In this document: positions 10,074 to 21,510 of the stretch, piece after piece
Layout: each line of letters opens with the position of its first letter
Position numbering within the stretch: the first letter of the stretch is position 1
From: Candidatus Mycoplasma haematohominis
Lineage (GTDB): Bacteria > Bacillota_I > Bacilli_A > Mycoplasmatales > Mycoplasmoidaceae
Direction of reading: 5' to 3'
Assembly (NCBI RefSeq): GCF_902712995.1
Contig: NZ_CACTIB010000012.1
Span: 1-28,094, forward strand
DNA: 28,094 nt
Program-made: the position numbers and the translations under genes
The notes under the pieces: generated by a model
Seen by the model: only the letters and a program-made list of their open reading frames with translations
Databases searched by the model: none
What the model was told of the DNA's origin: nothing

Positions 10074-10079
10074 ATTATA
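10074..10079 (-). promoter_or_regulatory. Putative -10 box (TATAAT)
   Basis: On the minus strand TATAAT lies about 90 bases upstream of the ATG at 9985, in the 128-base gap that separates the giant-protein operon from the next two small genes. No convincing -35 precedes it. It may mark a separate transcription unit starting here. Confidence 0.35.
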
Positions 10080-10113
10080 AGAAATTAAAAATTAATAAAT
10101 TCGAGAAAATAAC

Positions 10114-10470
10114 TTAACATGGAGCAACGTCACTCAACTTAATTAATGTATAAGTTTCTCTAAAAGACAAGAAGTAATTTGAGTGAAACTTATACACCTG
10201 TCCATATCTAGGAACTCCAGCAGAACATAAATGTAAATCAGCTCCTTTAATTAAAGCTCTATAGTATTCTCCTCCAGACAGAAAACATACAACTACATCA
10301 TCCAAATCATTTCACACTCCATCATCAACATGCCCATCTGTACCTACAGCTCTACAAACAAAAATAACCCTACCTTTAGCTTCAAACTCATATCTTTTAT
10401 TAATAAGAGATCTCCTTTTAATATTCTCCTTTCTTATCTTTGCTTCTTTACTTCAACTGAATAATCCCAT
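10114..10470 (-). CDS. Hypothetical protein, 118 aa, possible beta-barrel
   Basis: Function unknown. ATG at 10470, only two bases after the stop of the 1147 aa gene (TAATTATG), so it is co-transcribed with the giant-protein genes. A short basic helix (KEAKIRKENIKRRSLINKR) leads into a strand-rich domain: KGRVIFVCRAVG, DDVVVCFLSGG (57-67), EYYRALIKGADLHLCS, then GQVYKFHSNYFLSF (90-103) and a last strand TYTLIKL. There is no signal peptide or membrane helix. The layout resembles the second half of the 151 aa protein downstream. An OB-like nucleic-acid-binding or lipocalin-size barrel is possible, but I recognise no family. Confidence 0.75.
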
Positions 10471-10472
10471 AA

Positions 10473-13400
10473 TTATGGTTTTGCTGGTGTACTCTCGTAT
10501 TCTAATTCTAATTTAGATAATTGGAAACCTGCTTTTGCTGAAGAACCGACTGCCATTGCAGTTCTATCATTCCCAACATCTCCTTTTTGATCTGTAGCAG
10601 CTCCAGCAACACTTATAGGTCTAACTGTAGTATAGTACTTAATTTGTTTAGTAGCGCTTTCATATCACAAATCAACTGTGTACCATACTCCTACTAGCGA
10701 AACTCATTGAATGCTACCTCAAGCAGCTCTATGATTTGAAACGCTTTTATCACTTGTAAAAACATATTCAAAATAATTTTTTCTTTTATCGAATTCGTTT
10801 GGATCGGCTTTATTTGAATCTTCAACCCCTTTCCTATGAATAATTGTTTGAAAATTAAATTTTTTAGCATTAGAATATTGAGTTGCTTGTTGCAAATCTG
10901 ATCATGGAATAGTTATTTTCGTAGGTGTAGCAGAATCAGTTAGCTTACTATTTTCACCTTCAGAAAGTTTTTTATCTTTTTCAATATTTTTATACTTAAT
11001 CCCATCGGCACAATCAGTTTTCTCTTTTTCTACTTTTGAAGAATCTTCTGATGAAAAACACTTAGTAATTACTGTGTTGAAGTGGTTGCTCTTAAAAAAC
11101 AATCCAGCTAAGGAAGCAGCACCTTCAAGATAAATATTTACTGTTTTTAATTTTTCAGTCTCCTCAATAGTAATACTTCCCTCATTCCTTCTAGGTATAT
11201 AGTAATAAGCAGTTCAGTAATAAGGGTTCGCTCCGTAACCCCACGTATAAACTTCCTGTCCATCAGCTACAGAAAAACGCAATTTTTTTTCTTGTTCGTC
11301 TTTTGATTTAGGATCAGAAGCATCTATTTTCTCAAAGTAAACCTCTCCATTATTGTTTTGATCTAAATGGTGAATAACACTTATGTTTCTGCTTTTTAAA
11401 TCTTCTTTGAACTCTGATAGAGTATCTATCATCTTCTTTTCCGGAGCAGCTTGTACTGCGGGAGCGGAAGTAAGTTGCAACTCATTATGAATTCTTCTAT
11501 CTGTGTAATAACTAGTTAATTTGGGATCTTCATCAACTTCTAGAACTATAAAAGGAGGAATATGATTATGTTCTCTTCTTTGTCAACTTTCTTCAGTAGA
11601 ACAACTCCAATTATTATTTTCTTGGTTTGCCTCTTTTAGTTTGCTTTGTCATAAATACTTTCTATCTCTTAAATCGCAAGTAGGATTTTTAGTATTAACA
11701 AAACCTTGAACATTAGCGGTTAAAGTAATATTTAGATTTTTTTCAAAATCCAAAAATAACCCTGCACTGAAATTAACAGATCCAGAAAGTCCATAAGTTT
11801 TTTGTTTTTCTGTTTTTGTAGTTGCAAAACCAGAATAATCAACTCCTATATTTTTATGATTCTGGCCTATATCGTATATATAAAATTCCTTCTCAAACTT
11901 ATTCTGGTTAAACAAAGACTTCAAATCTAATTCAATATTCAAATTAACTTTTTGTTTTTTTAAATAGTTAGATACTGGATCGTAAATAGAGAAAGAATAA
12001 GGCATATAAGCCTGTAAAATACTTGAAATTTCTGGCAATTCATTTAATTTTTTATTTTCTATTCCTTGTGAAACTGCCAAAGTCAATTTTTGATGTTCAA
12101 TTAATTTTTTTTCTAGAATATCTTTAGAAATTTTTAAGGTAAAGGTATGTAATGATTGATGCGCTTTTTCATACTGTTTATTATGCAAGCCATCTACTTT
12201 AGCTCCATGCTTTCCAGAAGGCAGATAATCTCCCCCTCAAGCTCTAAAAGAACCTTGAACTACTTTGAAATTCTTCTTTCCAGTTTCGGGAGTATTTTGC
12301 TGGCTTTTAAGTAAATTTTTTAAAGGAATAGGAATTTTGCTTACATCTATTTGTCTTTGTGTTTCGTTTATAAATGATTTGGGGTTTGTATTGTTGTTTC
12401 CGTTAATACCAGCATATTTCTTGAATAAGTTTTTTGTTTCATCGTCTAAATCTGAACAAGGTGTTGGGGTTGTATAGTCTACCGTTGGATAAAATTTTCT
12501 TAAATTGCTTGAAGTTAATGAGGATGGCGTCTGAGTTTCCTTAAGCTTTCCAGGATGGAAAGGTTCATAAATACTCATTTGTTTTGCAACAAAAGTGGTT
12601 CCTTTATTTTTCTGTTTCATCCCTTCATAAAATTTTTTCAATTCTTCCTCCTCTTTTTTCTTCTTGGCATCTAAATCCTCATCTATAAACCCACCTACCT
12701 TATAAGGATCAAAACAAGAGCTTTTTCAAAATCCCTCTTTGACCTCAAATTCATATTTAGCATCATCATCTGCTTTAACTGCTGCTGCAGCTTTTTTCGG
12801 AGCATCCTTTCTACTCAATCCATCCTTAGAATTACTCCAATTATCTAAGAAAGATCTTCTTACTCTTACACCAGAAAAAACATAATCACTCATCCCTCCT
12901 GATCCACCAGCTGAATCAGTATCATCAGAAAATAATCCTTCTAGGGATATAGGGGGATTTTCTGTAAATAGAACATAGAAGTTTCTAACACTTACTTCTT
13001 TTACTGGACTATCATCTGTATCAGTATCAGAAACAAGACTAAGACTTCTTTTTGCTCTAGCTTTATTAGCCTTAGGAGCTGCTCTCTTAACTATCTCTAA
13101 AGAAATTGAATTTGAAGCAGTATCTTTTTCAAACTTAAAGAAATAACTTTCTTGAGATGATGAATCATCAGAATGATTATTTCTATCTACTGTTAAAAAA
13201 AGAATCTCATGACTACTAGAGTTCATCAACTGACTTAAATCAATTGATGAAACTATAGGTAGCTTATGATTTTCATGATCATCTTCTCCCTTTAAAACTA
13301 TTCCTAAATCAATGACTAAATTAAGGTCTCCTCTTTTAGCAGGTAAACTCTTATAAAAATCTTCCCTAGATAACTTGTATTTCTCAAATACTTTTTCGCC

Positions 13401-13916
13401 ATTGTTATTTAAATCTACTTGATTATTTCCGACATTACTCTCTTTAACAAACTTAAAGTTCTCATCAGTTATATGCCGCTTTAAATCTTTGTCATAACTG
13501 TTTTCTAATTCTTGTCTTTTGCCAGTACTATCATAAATAGTAGCTCTCTTAAATAAATATTCATCTCCAAATATAAAGGAATTTAGAGGAGCATGCTGCT
13601 CTATATAGTAAGCTTCTTGATCATCATCACCTTCATCATAAAAATCATCTTCCCCTCCAGGTCTATATAGATTGACAGTTCCAAAATCAGTTATCTCGGA
13701 AGGTAATGTTCTACTAGTTAAAGCTCTAGTTAGAGTAGGAACAGTTATTAGGGGTGGATTAAGTCAATCATCCCCTAATAACATAGTGAATGTATTGCCA
13801 AATCCAATTCCAGGAGAACTACCATTGATAATTGCAGCTAGACAAGGTATAGGGGCTAAAAGTAGAATAGTTCTCTTACTAAAGGCAGCTATCTTGCCTT
13901 TTCCAAAACCAAACAA
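10473..13916 (-). CDS. Giant hypothetical surface-type protein, 1147 aa
   Basis: Function unknown. One uninterrupted code-4 frame ending in TAA at 10473. The start is taken as TTG at 13916, four bases after the stop of the upstream giant gene; no ATG exists in frame before it. The N-terminus has an anchor/signal-like segment (ILLLAPIPCLAAI, about residues 17-30); the Cys there is not a canonical lipobox because Pro sits at -1. The body is a large Ser/Asp/Lys-rich ectodomain with acidic stretches (residues 90-105). Two copies of a D-x-N-x-NGE motif followed by FEK occur at D168 and D852, resembling metal-binding loops. The C-terminal 200 residues are aromatic and strand-rich. A dibasic cluster (KANKARAKRS) could be a processing or flexible site. 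It is unlike the other two giant proteins. Confidence 0.82.
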
Positions 13917-13920
13917 ACTA

Positions 13921-16900
13921 CTAAATGAACATGTTTTTTGATATTAAATAATCATTAACAACTGAACTCTTAGTCTGATCATTTTCAGCTAATTTAACAA
14001 CCATTTTTATAAAAGCATCTCATCTTATTGCATCTACAAATTCAGCAAATCCTGATCCAAAATCATACTGATTAACCTGAGTTATGTAGATGATGTAACC
14101 ATCTGATGAATCAGAACTTCTTGGGATAAAGAATTTACTTGTGCTGTGTACACTTTCCTCTGCTCCAGGATTCTGTAAAAAACCGGAAAACCTAGAAGTC
14201 ATCCTTTTGAATTTATCATCTACATTCATGGACTTAATTGCATTCAAAGTCATTTGTTGCACTTCATACAAACTCTTTGAACTTCCACTATTTTCATAAT
14301 CAGAATCTGAAATATCCTTAAATACTTTACTTGCAACATCAGATAAGTGTCTACTTAAAAATGCTTTAAGTGCCTTCATATTCTTAAATGAACGCACTAT
14401 TTCATATATAGCGTCTTTATCAGCAGAAGACTGTAAGCTTCCAAAAGCTGAACCTTGTACTACATCATCACCATTCCCCCCTTCAAAAGCATAATTCTTA
14501 TTTCCCTTAGGATTTGCTTTTGTAAATTCACTAAATATAGCTTTAGCTACAGCTTCAGGTAGCTGTTTAACATTTAGTCTCTCTGCAAATAATCCTTTAA
14601 ATCCATACAACTCTAGATATTCATCCTTCTTAACTCTCGCAAAAGCGCTTAAGTGATCAGCAGTTAATGGATGTTCTTTAGTTGGTTCTACTTCTATTTT
14701 GGAACTAAAGAAAGGATGAAATATCTCTGTCTGTCTTGTATTTCTAAAGTAAGAAGTAATTGATTTAATGGATTTACTTGCGTTATCTTCTGAACCTATA
14801 TCATCCTTATTTTCATTTATCTTTGTTCCAACATTAGATACATCATCCATTCATACTAAAGCTCCATATCTTCCGGTAGGTATCTTACTTATTACAAACT
14901 CTCTCAAGGTTGAGAAATTATCTACAGATAGAAGATATAGAGAGAACAAGAATTGAATGTAGTTATTAGATGAATAACTACCTAATTCATAACCATCTGC
15001 ACTAAATACATAGTTCTTAAGAGTTCAATAATCACTTACCTTTTTCAATCATTCATTTCTGTTGCTTGTAAGTTTTTCTTCGCATCCATTTTTCTTTTTG
15101 TCTTTCTCTTCTTTTTTAATTTCCTCTGCTTTCTTCTTCTTATCATCTACAACATTCAATCTTCTAAGACATTGTTTATTTTCATTTTCAGGCTTCTCAT
15201 ACTGAAATCCACCATAATTTAACCTGTTTTCCATAGGCTCATTTATGTAACTAGAGCCATAGTAAACATCCTTTATTACTTCCTCAAACAATTCTTTAAA
15301 GTCATCTTCAACCCCTAAATATATTCTGTCTGTCAAATGTTTTGCAAATCCTTTCAGATCATTATTTAAATACTGAAACTTCATCTCATTCACAAGCATC
15401 AAGCTAACTGTTGCTTGTTTTAAGAACTCTCCTTTTTCTTTAGTTATGAAGTCATTGTAGATATTGTCAAATATGTAATCATTCAGAAAGAAACTAGATC
15501 TACCATTTTCTGAATGAGTTTTAGGATCCCTAATACCATTTATGTAATCCTTTATCTTCTCTTTAAGTACTCTTGCTTTATCTGCTAAATCTATATTGTT
15601 CCCAACTGAATAGTAAGCTTTTAATCATGGGAATAAACCATCGTTAGTTGTGTCTATTGATTTAAATAACTCTTTTACGTTTTCCTGCTCTTGTTCCTTA
15701 TGCGTCTTGGATTTTGTATTTGGCTCTCCTGTCTTTTTTTTGATTTCTTTTTTAAGAACATTTGTTGTCTTATCCAAATTTCTCTGCATAAAGGTTGGAA
15801 CTGCTAACCCTGCAGAGAAATCTAATTTTTTATCTTCTCCATAAGTAATAGATCCATAGTCTTTAACCGCTTCTGAGAGTTTTCTCATAGACTCTCAGTG
15901 TTCTTTGTTCTTTCTTAATTCAGTAACAAAGTTAGAAGAACTAATCAACAAGTCTGTTACTGAAGATGATCATGATCTATGTCCAAAAAGAACCCCCTTG
16001 TCTTTTTGAGACTCAAAATACCTACCTAATACTTCTAGTTTGTAGTTTTTAAAGTAGTTTTTAAGTTGTTCTTCTATTGAGAAATCATTAATAGGAGAGT
16101 TTCCTTTTATTGTGTAATCATTTATTGAATCAGCTTTAGATTTAGGATCTATTCATATAAATGTAATTCCCTTAGGTGTTTTTATGTAGGTTGCTTTTCC
16201 AGAACCGAATTTAACTTCTCTGAAAGAGAAAATATATTTGTTTGTTTCATCTTTTAATTTCCCAGTCGAATCTATTACTGATTCATTCAATTTAAGACCT
16301 AGATTATTTACCTTATTATCTTCAATAAATAGTTTGTAAACATCATCAACATTTTCTAATTTACTTGGCTGAGTTACACCTGGATTAACTCCATCTGTCT
16401 TAACCTCGGCAAAATACTTAGTAACAAAAGCATCTATTTCTCTTCCATCTAATTTACTTAACTCTTCTAGAGTAAATAGAGAGTAGTTTTGACATAAACC
16501 ATCTTTATTGAACTTAATAATCTCATCCTCAACTTCATGAAAATCAGGCCAATCTATAGTTGGAGTATCTGGTCTACGTTTCTTAGTATCGCCATCTTTA
16601 TTCTCTTTAAATCTCTTCTCATTGCTTGGAAAACTACTTGACAACTTCCACTCTTTCCTGCATAAAAACACTGGTTTCTGATAAATCAACCAATCTTTAA
16701 ATACAAACTCCTGAAACTTAGCTACTGCCTCTATATATTCCCTATCTCCAAATTGACCAATATCAGAAACCTCAAATGCACTCTTATCAGCTTTCAAATA
16801 CAAAGACTTAAAGAAGAAATCTAAGAAGATTCTCTCTAAATCTTCTTTTGTTTCTGTAATTAAATGATTCTCCTTAGTTCAATGCTTTGTATCAAAAGGA

Positions 16901-17316
16901 GTTCCATCTCCTCCTTGATTAGGCTTATATTTATCCTCTGCTTTATTAAATGCTTCTAGTATCTGAATCTTACTATCAGAAAAAGCAACTTCTTTTGTTT
17001 CTGACAAAAGTCTATTTGCTCATTCATATAAGAATCAAGAATAGAAATGATTTTTTAAGCCTGAAGTAAAAGTATCTAGATTAGTACTAAATAAAGAGTA
17101 GATATATGGACTTCTAGTAAGTTCCTTGATATTTGAATCTAAAGAAGGATCTAGAACAACATCCTTAGCATTCTTAGTTAATTCAAATATCTTCTGTAAA
17201 TCATCATCACTTAACTTACCTTCATACCATCCGAGACTACCAAATGAAGATCTACCAATAGCTACAGTTCCTACTCCTCCTATAGCTAATAAGAAAAGCT
17301 TCTTACTAAATAACAT
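13921..17316 (-). CDS. Giant membrane-anchored protein, 1131 aa, paralogue of the 1179 aa protein
   Basis: Function unknown. ATG at 17316, five bases after the stop of the upstream giant gene. One N-terminal membrane segment (KKLFLLAIGGVGTVAIG, residues 5-21) is followed by SSFGSL, then more than 1000 mostly helical, charged residues presumably outside the cell. It is homologous to the upstream 1179 aa protein: both have the glycine-rich anchor followed by SSFG, the block YxKPxFxxRxxWKxSS (K214-S227 here; K199-S212 there), and a C-terminal strand YIIYITQ (from Y1074) matching YVVFVEQ (from Y1085). Many Trp are TGA. In size and build it resembles the large ~1200 aa surface lipoproteins of other mycoplasmas, but it has no lipobox and homology to them is untested. 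Confidence 0.85.
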
Positions 17317-17321
17317 CTACC

Positions 17322-20300
17322 TTATATCTTTCCTCTTCAGGAAATATCTAATTTATTTCACAATCTAGTATCGCCGGTAACAAACTTACTTAATCCTTTA
17401 CCAGCTTCTACTTCATTTAATAGGTAGTTAAGTGCTTTCTGCTGTATTGATTTGTCATAAGCTAATCTAACTACATCTTTAGCTATCAAATCAACACTTA
17501 ATCCTTTAATGAAATTGCTTCAATTCTTAAGAGAATCATAATTTTTACTTCCATCTTTATTAAGAGTAATTACATCTGAATGTCTTATTTGTTCAACAAA
17601 GACAACATAACTATTATCTTGTGCATCTTTAAGTATCTTAGAACCTGCCTTATCAGTTACAAAGCCTCTCTTTCTTTTTTTAAGTACATTTTTTAAGAAA
17701 GAGCTACTGCTATTTCCTGTTTCTCCCTTCATAAATTTCTTCTGATGCCCAATCTTATGCACTGAAGAAGCATTTCTGTCTACTAAATTCTTATTACTCT
17801 GAGAAACAAACCCAATCAAGATATTTTTTCTCTCTTCAAGGGTAAAAATTCTTCTTGTGGTTGTTATAGATGAAGATCTTCTGCTCCAGCTACCTGTAGT
17901 TTCAACTAACTCTTTATCACTTAATCAATCTCATGTAGCATCAGGATGACACTTTTTAAGTAACTCTATTAACTTATCTAGCTCCTGTACAGTTTTTATA
18001 TCCCTTATATTGTTCACAAGCGACTCTACATCTGTTCACAGAGGAGCATTAAAAGTAATATACTCAGTTATCTCTTTCCCAAGCGCTTTTTCTAATTCAT
18101 CTTCCATTAGAAGGCCTTTATATCCTCCCATGACTTTTACTTTAGTAAAAGGATCATCAGCTTCCATAACCGCAAACTCTCTAAAGTCATCAATATTTAG
18201 ACAGTTTGTGTTCTTTCATTTCTCAGTTTTGGTATGCTCAAAACCTAATCATCTATTATTGAACTCCCATATATTTGTATTATCTTCAACGAAATCTAAA
18301 GCCTCATCTACTTTTGTACTATCTGGCTGGCAAGCTCCATCTTTGTCATATTTCTTATAGAAAACAAAAGCAGAAAACTTATTTCTATCTAATTTTTGAG
18401 TCATAGCGTGTCTATAGTTTTCAAAATTATTCTTAACTAGATACTGCATAGTTAATAGCTCTACAAAAATATCCTTGTTTTCCCTACTTAATAAGTCATA
18501 TCCAGCAGAACTATAGAACTGCCTTAAGTCTTTTTCAAGATCTTTTACTGTCTTGTAGTCCCACAAACTTTTTGGTTTTTCGTAAAGTAAAGATCCATAA
18601 ACATGAGGATCTGAAACTGTTTGAAGTCTAGGATTAATCTTGGATAAAAAATAATCCCTTTCTAGAGCGGCATAGAATTCTTGGTCAACAACACCAGTTT
18701 TAGCGCTATCAGCCTTAAAGGAAGTTTTAGGAATATCGTCTTTATCTAACTTTTTGAAATCGCTAAATGCTTTGAAATTTCATTTACCATCTCACTCAAA
18801 AATATTTGCCTTTTGATTATCTTTCAAATAATCAAGAATTGCATGTTGTGTCAAATAATCAACTGCTCCATCATCATGAATTAAAGAAACCAGCAAATTA
18901 TTTAATAGAGTAGTTACTTGAATATTCTTAGCTTTATCTTGTGTTGCTGAACCACCTTTAAATAGATAAACAATATCTTCTTCTTTCTTCTTGTCTGGGT
19001 TTAAATCATTTGATTTTTTGGTGAATACACTTTCTAATTCAGTTTTATAGGCTGTATTCTTTGTACCATAAGTGGATTCGTAAGTGGATTCAAACTGAAC
19101 TTGATCCTGAGTTATTTTTTCATATTTAGAAAGATATATAGACTCAAGGTAATCAAAAACTAATGCCTTATTGTCTAATTTCTTTTCAGTTTTCAAAGCT
19201 CTCCCACTATATTGATAAGGAAACCTACCAGCAAAAGCTAGATTAGGATTCATTTGTTTAACTACTCCTTTAACAGTGACGGGAGGGTACTTAGCTAACA
19301 ATTGAACGTAATCCTTCAATACATTATTTCTTAAAGCTACTAAAGCATCTTTAAGAAAGACAGATTCAAGTACCTCCTTTAGTTTTGAAACAACATCTTT
19401 TCAATCTCCGCCATCAGTTTTTTTATTATCGATGTCTTTATAGATGTCTACCCATTTACCTAAAAATAATCTCTCAAAATGCTTTTCAAGCCAAAATCTA
19501 AGTTCTTTTTTTAAGTCAAATTTATATTTCTTATTATCGGATGTATTTTTAGCAGCACTTATCAGCTCTTTTTTAATTTCATTTACATTTTTGCTTGAAT
19601 CTTGAAGATCATGACCAATCCCTAAAGCTTGAATTGAATCTCTATCTTTGAAAACTATTCAGTTTTGTGCTTTGCTATCATCTTTATCCTGTTTCAGATA
19701 GACAAAATCGCTAACTGTATTCTTCTGATTTTTTAAAGCTGTTTTAGATTTTTCTAGGCAGAAAAGCTTATCGAAAGTATCAAAGTTACTACTTACATTA
19801 CTGAACTTAATCTCAGGAATAGGAGAATCAATGGAATCAAACGAACAACCTTTAAAGTCTTCTCCAGCCTCGGTAGTTAGGTTTAACTTTTCAGTTCCTT
19901 TATTTTTTCCAGTCCACTGACTAAAGTAAGCAGCATGACCATGCAACTCTAAAGCAGCAATAATAAATTGAGATGTCTTAGTTGGATCTTCTACTACTGA
20001 TATAGGAACAATGATGTGTGTATTATCCGGATCATCTGAATATTTTGAAATTTCATCATGACCCTTTTCACTTTTCAACTTCTCTGCAAAATCCTTCCAC
20101 TTCTTCTTCGTATCATCACTAACAACAGGAAACAAATAACCAGCTTTGCTAGGAGGAACAAAATTACCTGGAACATGTTCTTTAGCTTCGTCATACAAAG
20201 CCTTAGCTTTAGCACTTACATCTTCGCTAGAGTACTTTCAAACTACTCTCTTTACAAATAAAGGCTTGTTGTACTTTATATAGTCATCCAATACTGCATC

Positions 20301-20861
20301 ATAAAAATCGCCTATAGATGACTTAATTAAACTGTCAGAGGCATCATCTTTCTTCAACTTATTACCATCAGAACTACTCAAAACAGAAGGCAACTGATTA
20401 ATAAGTTCATCTATAAATATCTTTCTTATGCTCTTAAGCACGTGATAACTCTTGTACTTATCTTCTCCACCAAACAACTTATGTTGTGAAGTGTCAGAAG
20501 CATCATTTCTTACTAAATCTAATTTCTCCTTTAAAGCCTTATTAAGAGCAGAATCATTTGTATTCTTATTCTCTATTAAGTCAACTATCAGAGAACCAGT
20601 CAAAATCCTGGTTAACTCCTTAGCTCCGGTAAGAGTTAAAGCATACTCTTTAACAAAATCCTTTAACTCTTTGCTAGTCCCTCCTTCTTTAAGAAACTCA
20701 GCTATTGCCTCTATCCTCTTCTGCTTTAACTCAGCTTTCTCTTCCTCAGATAAAGCATTTTCATCAGCTGCACTGAATCCGCCAAAAGAAGAAGAAACAA
20801 CTCCTGTTACTGCTCCTCCTCCTACTATAAAACTAGCAACTGGTTTAATTGCTACTGCCAT
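17322..20861 (-). CDS. Giant membrane-anchored protein, 1179 aa, first gene of the giant operon
   Basis: Function unknown. ATG at 20861, about 10 nt after a predicted start of transcription. The N-terminal anchor (VASFIVGGGAVTGVV, about residues 8-22) is followed by SSSFGGFSA, then an acidic helical region, the block YNKPLFVKRVVWKYSS (197-212) shared with the 1131 aa protein, a long charged helical body, and a C-terminal strand SYVVFVEQI near residue 1085 also shared. A basic stretch (FLKNVLKKRKRGFVTDKAG) lies before it. About seven cysteines are scattered through the chain. The next gene starts five bases after its stop, so the three giants form one operon. Surface location is inferred from the single anchor. 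Confidence 0.85.
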
Positions 20862-20878
20862 AAAGTCCCAACTCTCAA

Positions 20879-20907
20879 ATTATCTAACAAAAAGACAACA
20901 AATTCAA
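20879..20907 (-). promoter_or_regulatory. Putative promoter of the giant-protein operon
   Basis: On the minus strand: TTGAAT (-35, 20907-20902), a 17-base spacer and GATAAT (-10, 20884-20879), then the ATG at 20861. This is the best-spaced promoter in the window. The plus-strand gene at 20983 is divergent; the 121-base region between them is very AT-rich with no clear plus-strand promoter. Confidence 0.55.
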
Positions 20908-20982
20908 AATATATATACATAAAGAATTAAATAAATAAAATCACATCATAGGATAAGAGTTTAAAAAAAGTTATCTTTTCAT

Positions 20983-21393
20983 ATGTCTAAAGAAAAGGAA
21001 AAAAAAGACGCAGATTCTATTTTTAAAAATATAAGTTTGTCGGATAAAGATCTAGAAGTTATCGACGAACTTAAATCATTTTGAGAAGAAGAAGGAGAAA
21101 AAATAACTCGATGCTTCTTTGGGATAACTGGAACAGATCAGGATGGCGATTTAGTTATAGAGAATATAAGTGAATTTATGAAGACAGATTGAGAAGAAGT
21201 AGAAGATAAGCCAAAAGAGAAGAAAGATTTGGTTATTAATCCAGAAGAGTTAAATACAAAAAAAGAAGAACCAGAAAAACAAGAAGTTGAAAATGAAGGA
21301 GATCTTTGAAATGTATTAACAGATGATGCAGACGAAGAATTCTCTGACGATGATGAAGATGAGGACGAAGAAGATGATGATTTTGATTGGTAG
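20983..21393 (+). CDS. Acidic-tail hypothetical protein, 136 aa
   Basis: Function unknown. ATG to TAG, with three TGA Trp codons. There is no signal or membrane segment, so it is probably cytosolic. The N-terminal ~65 residues may form a small folded domain (includes RCFFGITGTDQDGDLVIENI). A Lys/Glu linker follows, and the last 25 residues are nearly all Asp/Glu, ending DDDFDW. An acidic C-terminal tail is the hallmark of the RNA polymerase delta subunit (RpoE) of Firmicutes, but the N-terminal part does not show the delta fold that I would expect, so I do not call it that. It is divergent from the giant operon and 117 bases upstream of the 395 aa membrane-protein gene. Confidence 0.72.
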
Positions 21394-21461
21394 ATATTAG
21401 GTTGCTTATAGAAATCAAATATACATAAATTAGTTTTCAATTTAATTTTCCTATGATGAAG

Positions 21462-21484
21462 CATGTAGGCTTATAGCTTACATG
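21462..21484 (+). repeat. Strong hairpin before the 395 aa membrane-protein gene
   Basis: CATGTAGGC (21462-21470) pairs with GCTTACATG (21476-21484) through nine pairs including one G-T, with loop TTATA. It lies 69 bases after the acidic-tail gene and 27 bases before the next ATG. There is no T-run after it, so it is either an atypical terminator or a leader/operator element. Confidence 0.45.
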
Positions 21485-21510
21485 TAAACAAGGAATAGTG
21501 GTATTTTCTC

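Noticed and set aside
13830..13916. Lipoprotein signal in the 1147 aa protein (APIPC)
   Set aside because: Pro just before the Cys and no small residue at -1 do not fit a lipobox; annotated only as an anchor-like segment.
13672..13941. 89-codon plus-strand open frame
   Set aside because: It lies opposite the start of the 1147 aa gene, which continues in frame for 3.4 kb; no independent support.
20983..21393. RNA polymerase delta subunit (rpoE)
   Set aside because: Only the acidic tail fits; the N-terminal domain shows no recognisable delta motif, so the name was withheld.
21138..21464. Minus-strand frame with a long poly-Ser run
   Set aside because: It is the complement of the Asp/Glu-coding tail (GAT/GAA repeats) of the gene at 20983; a shadow of composition.
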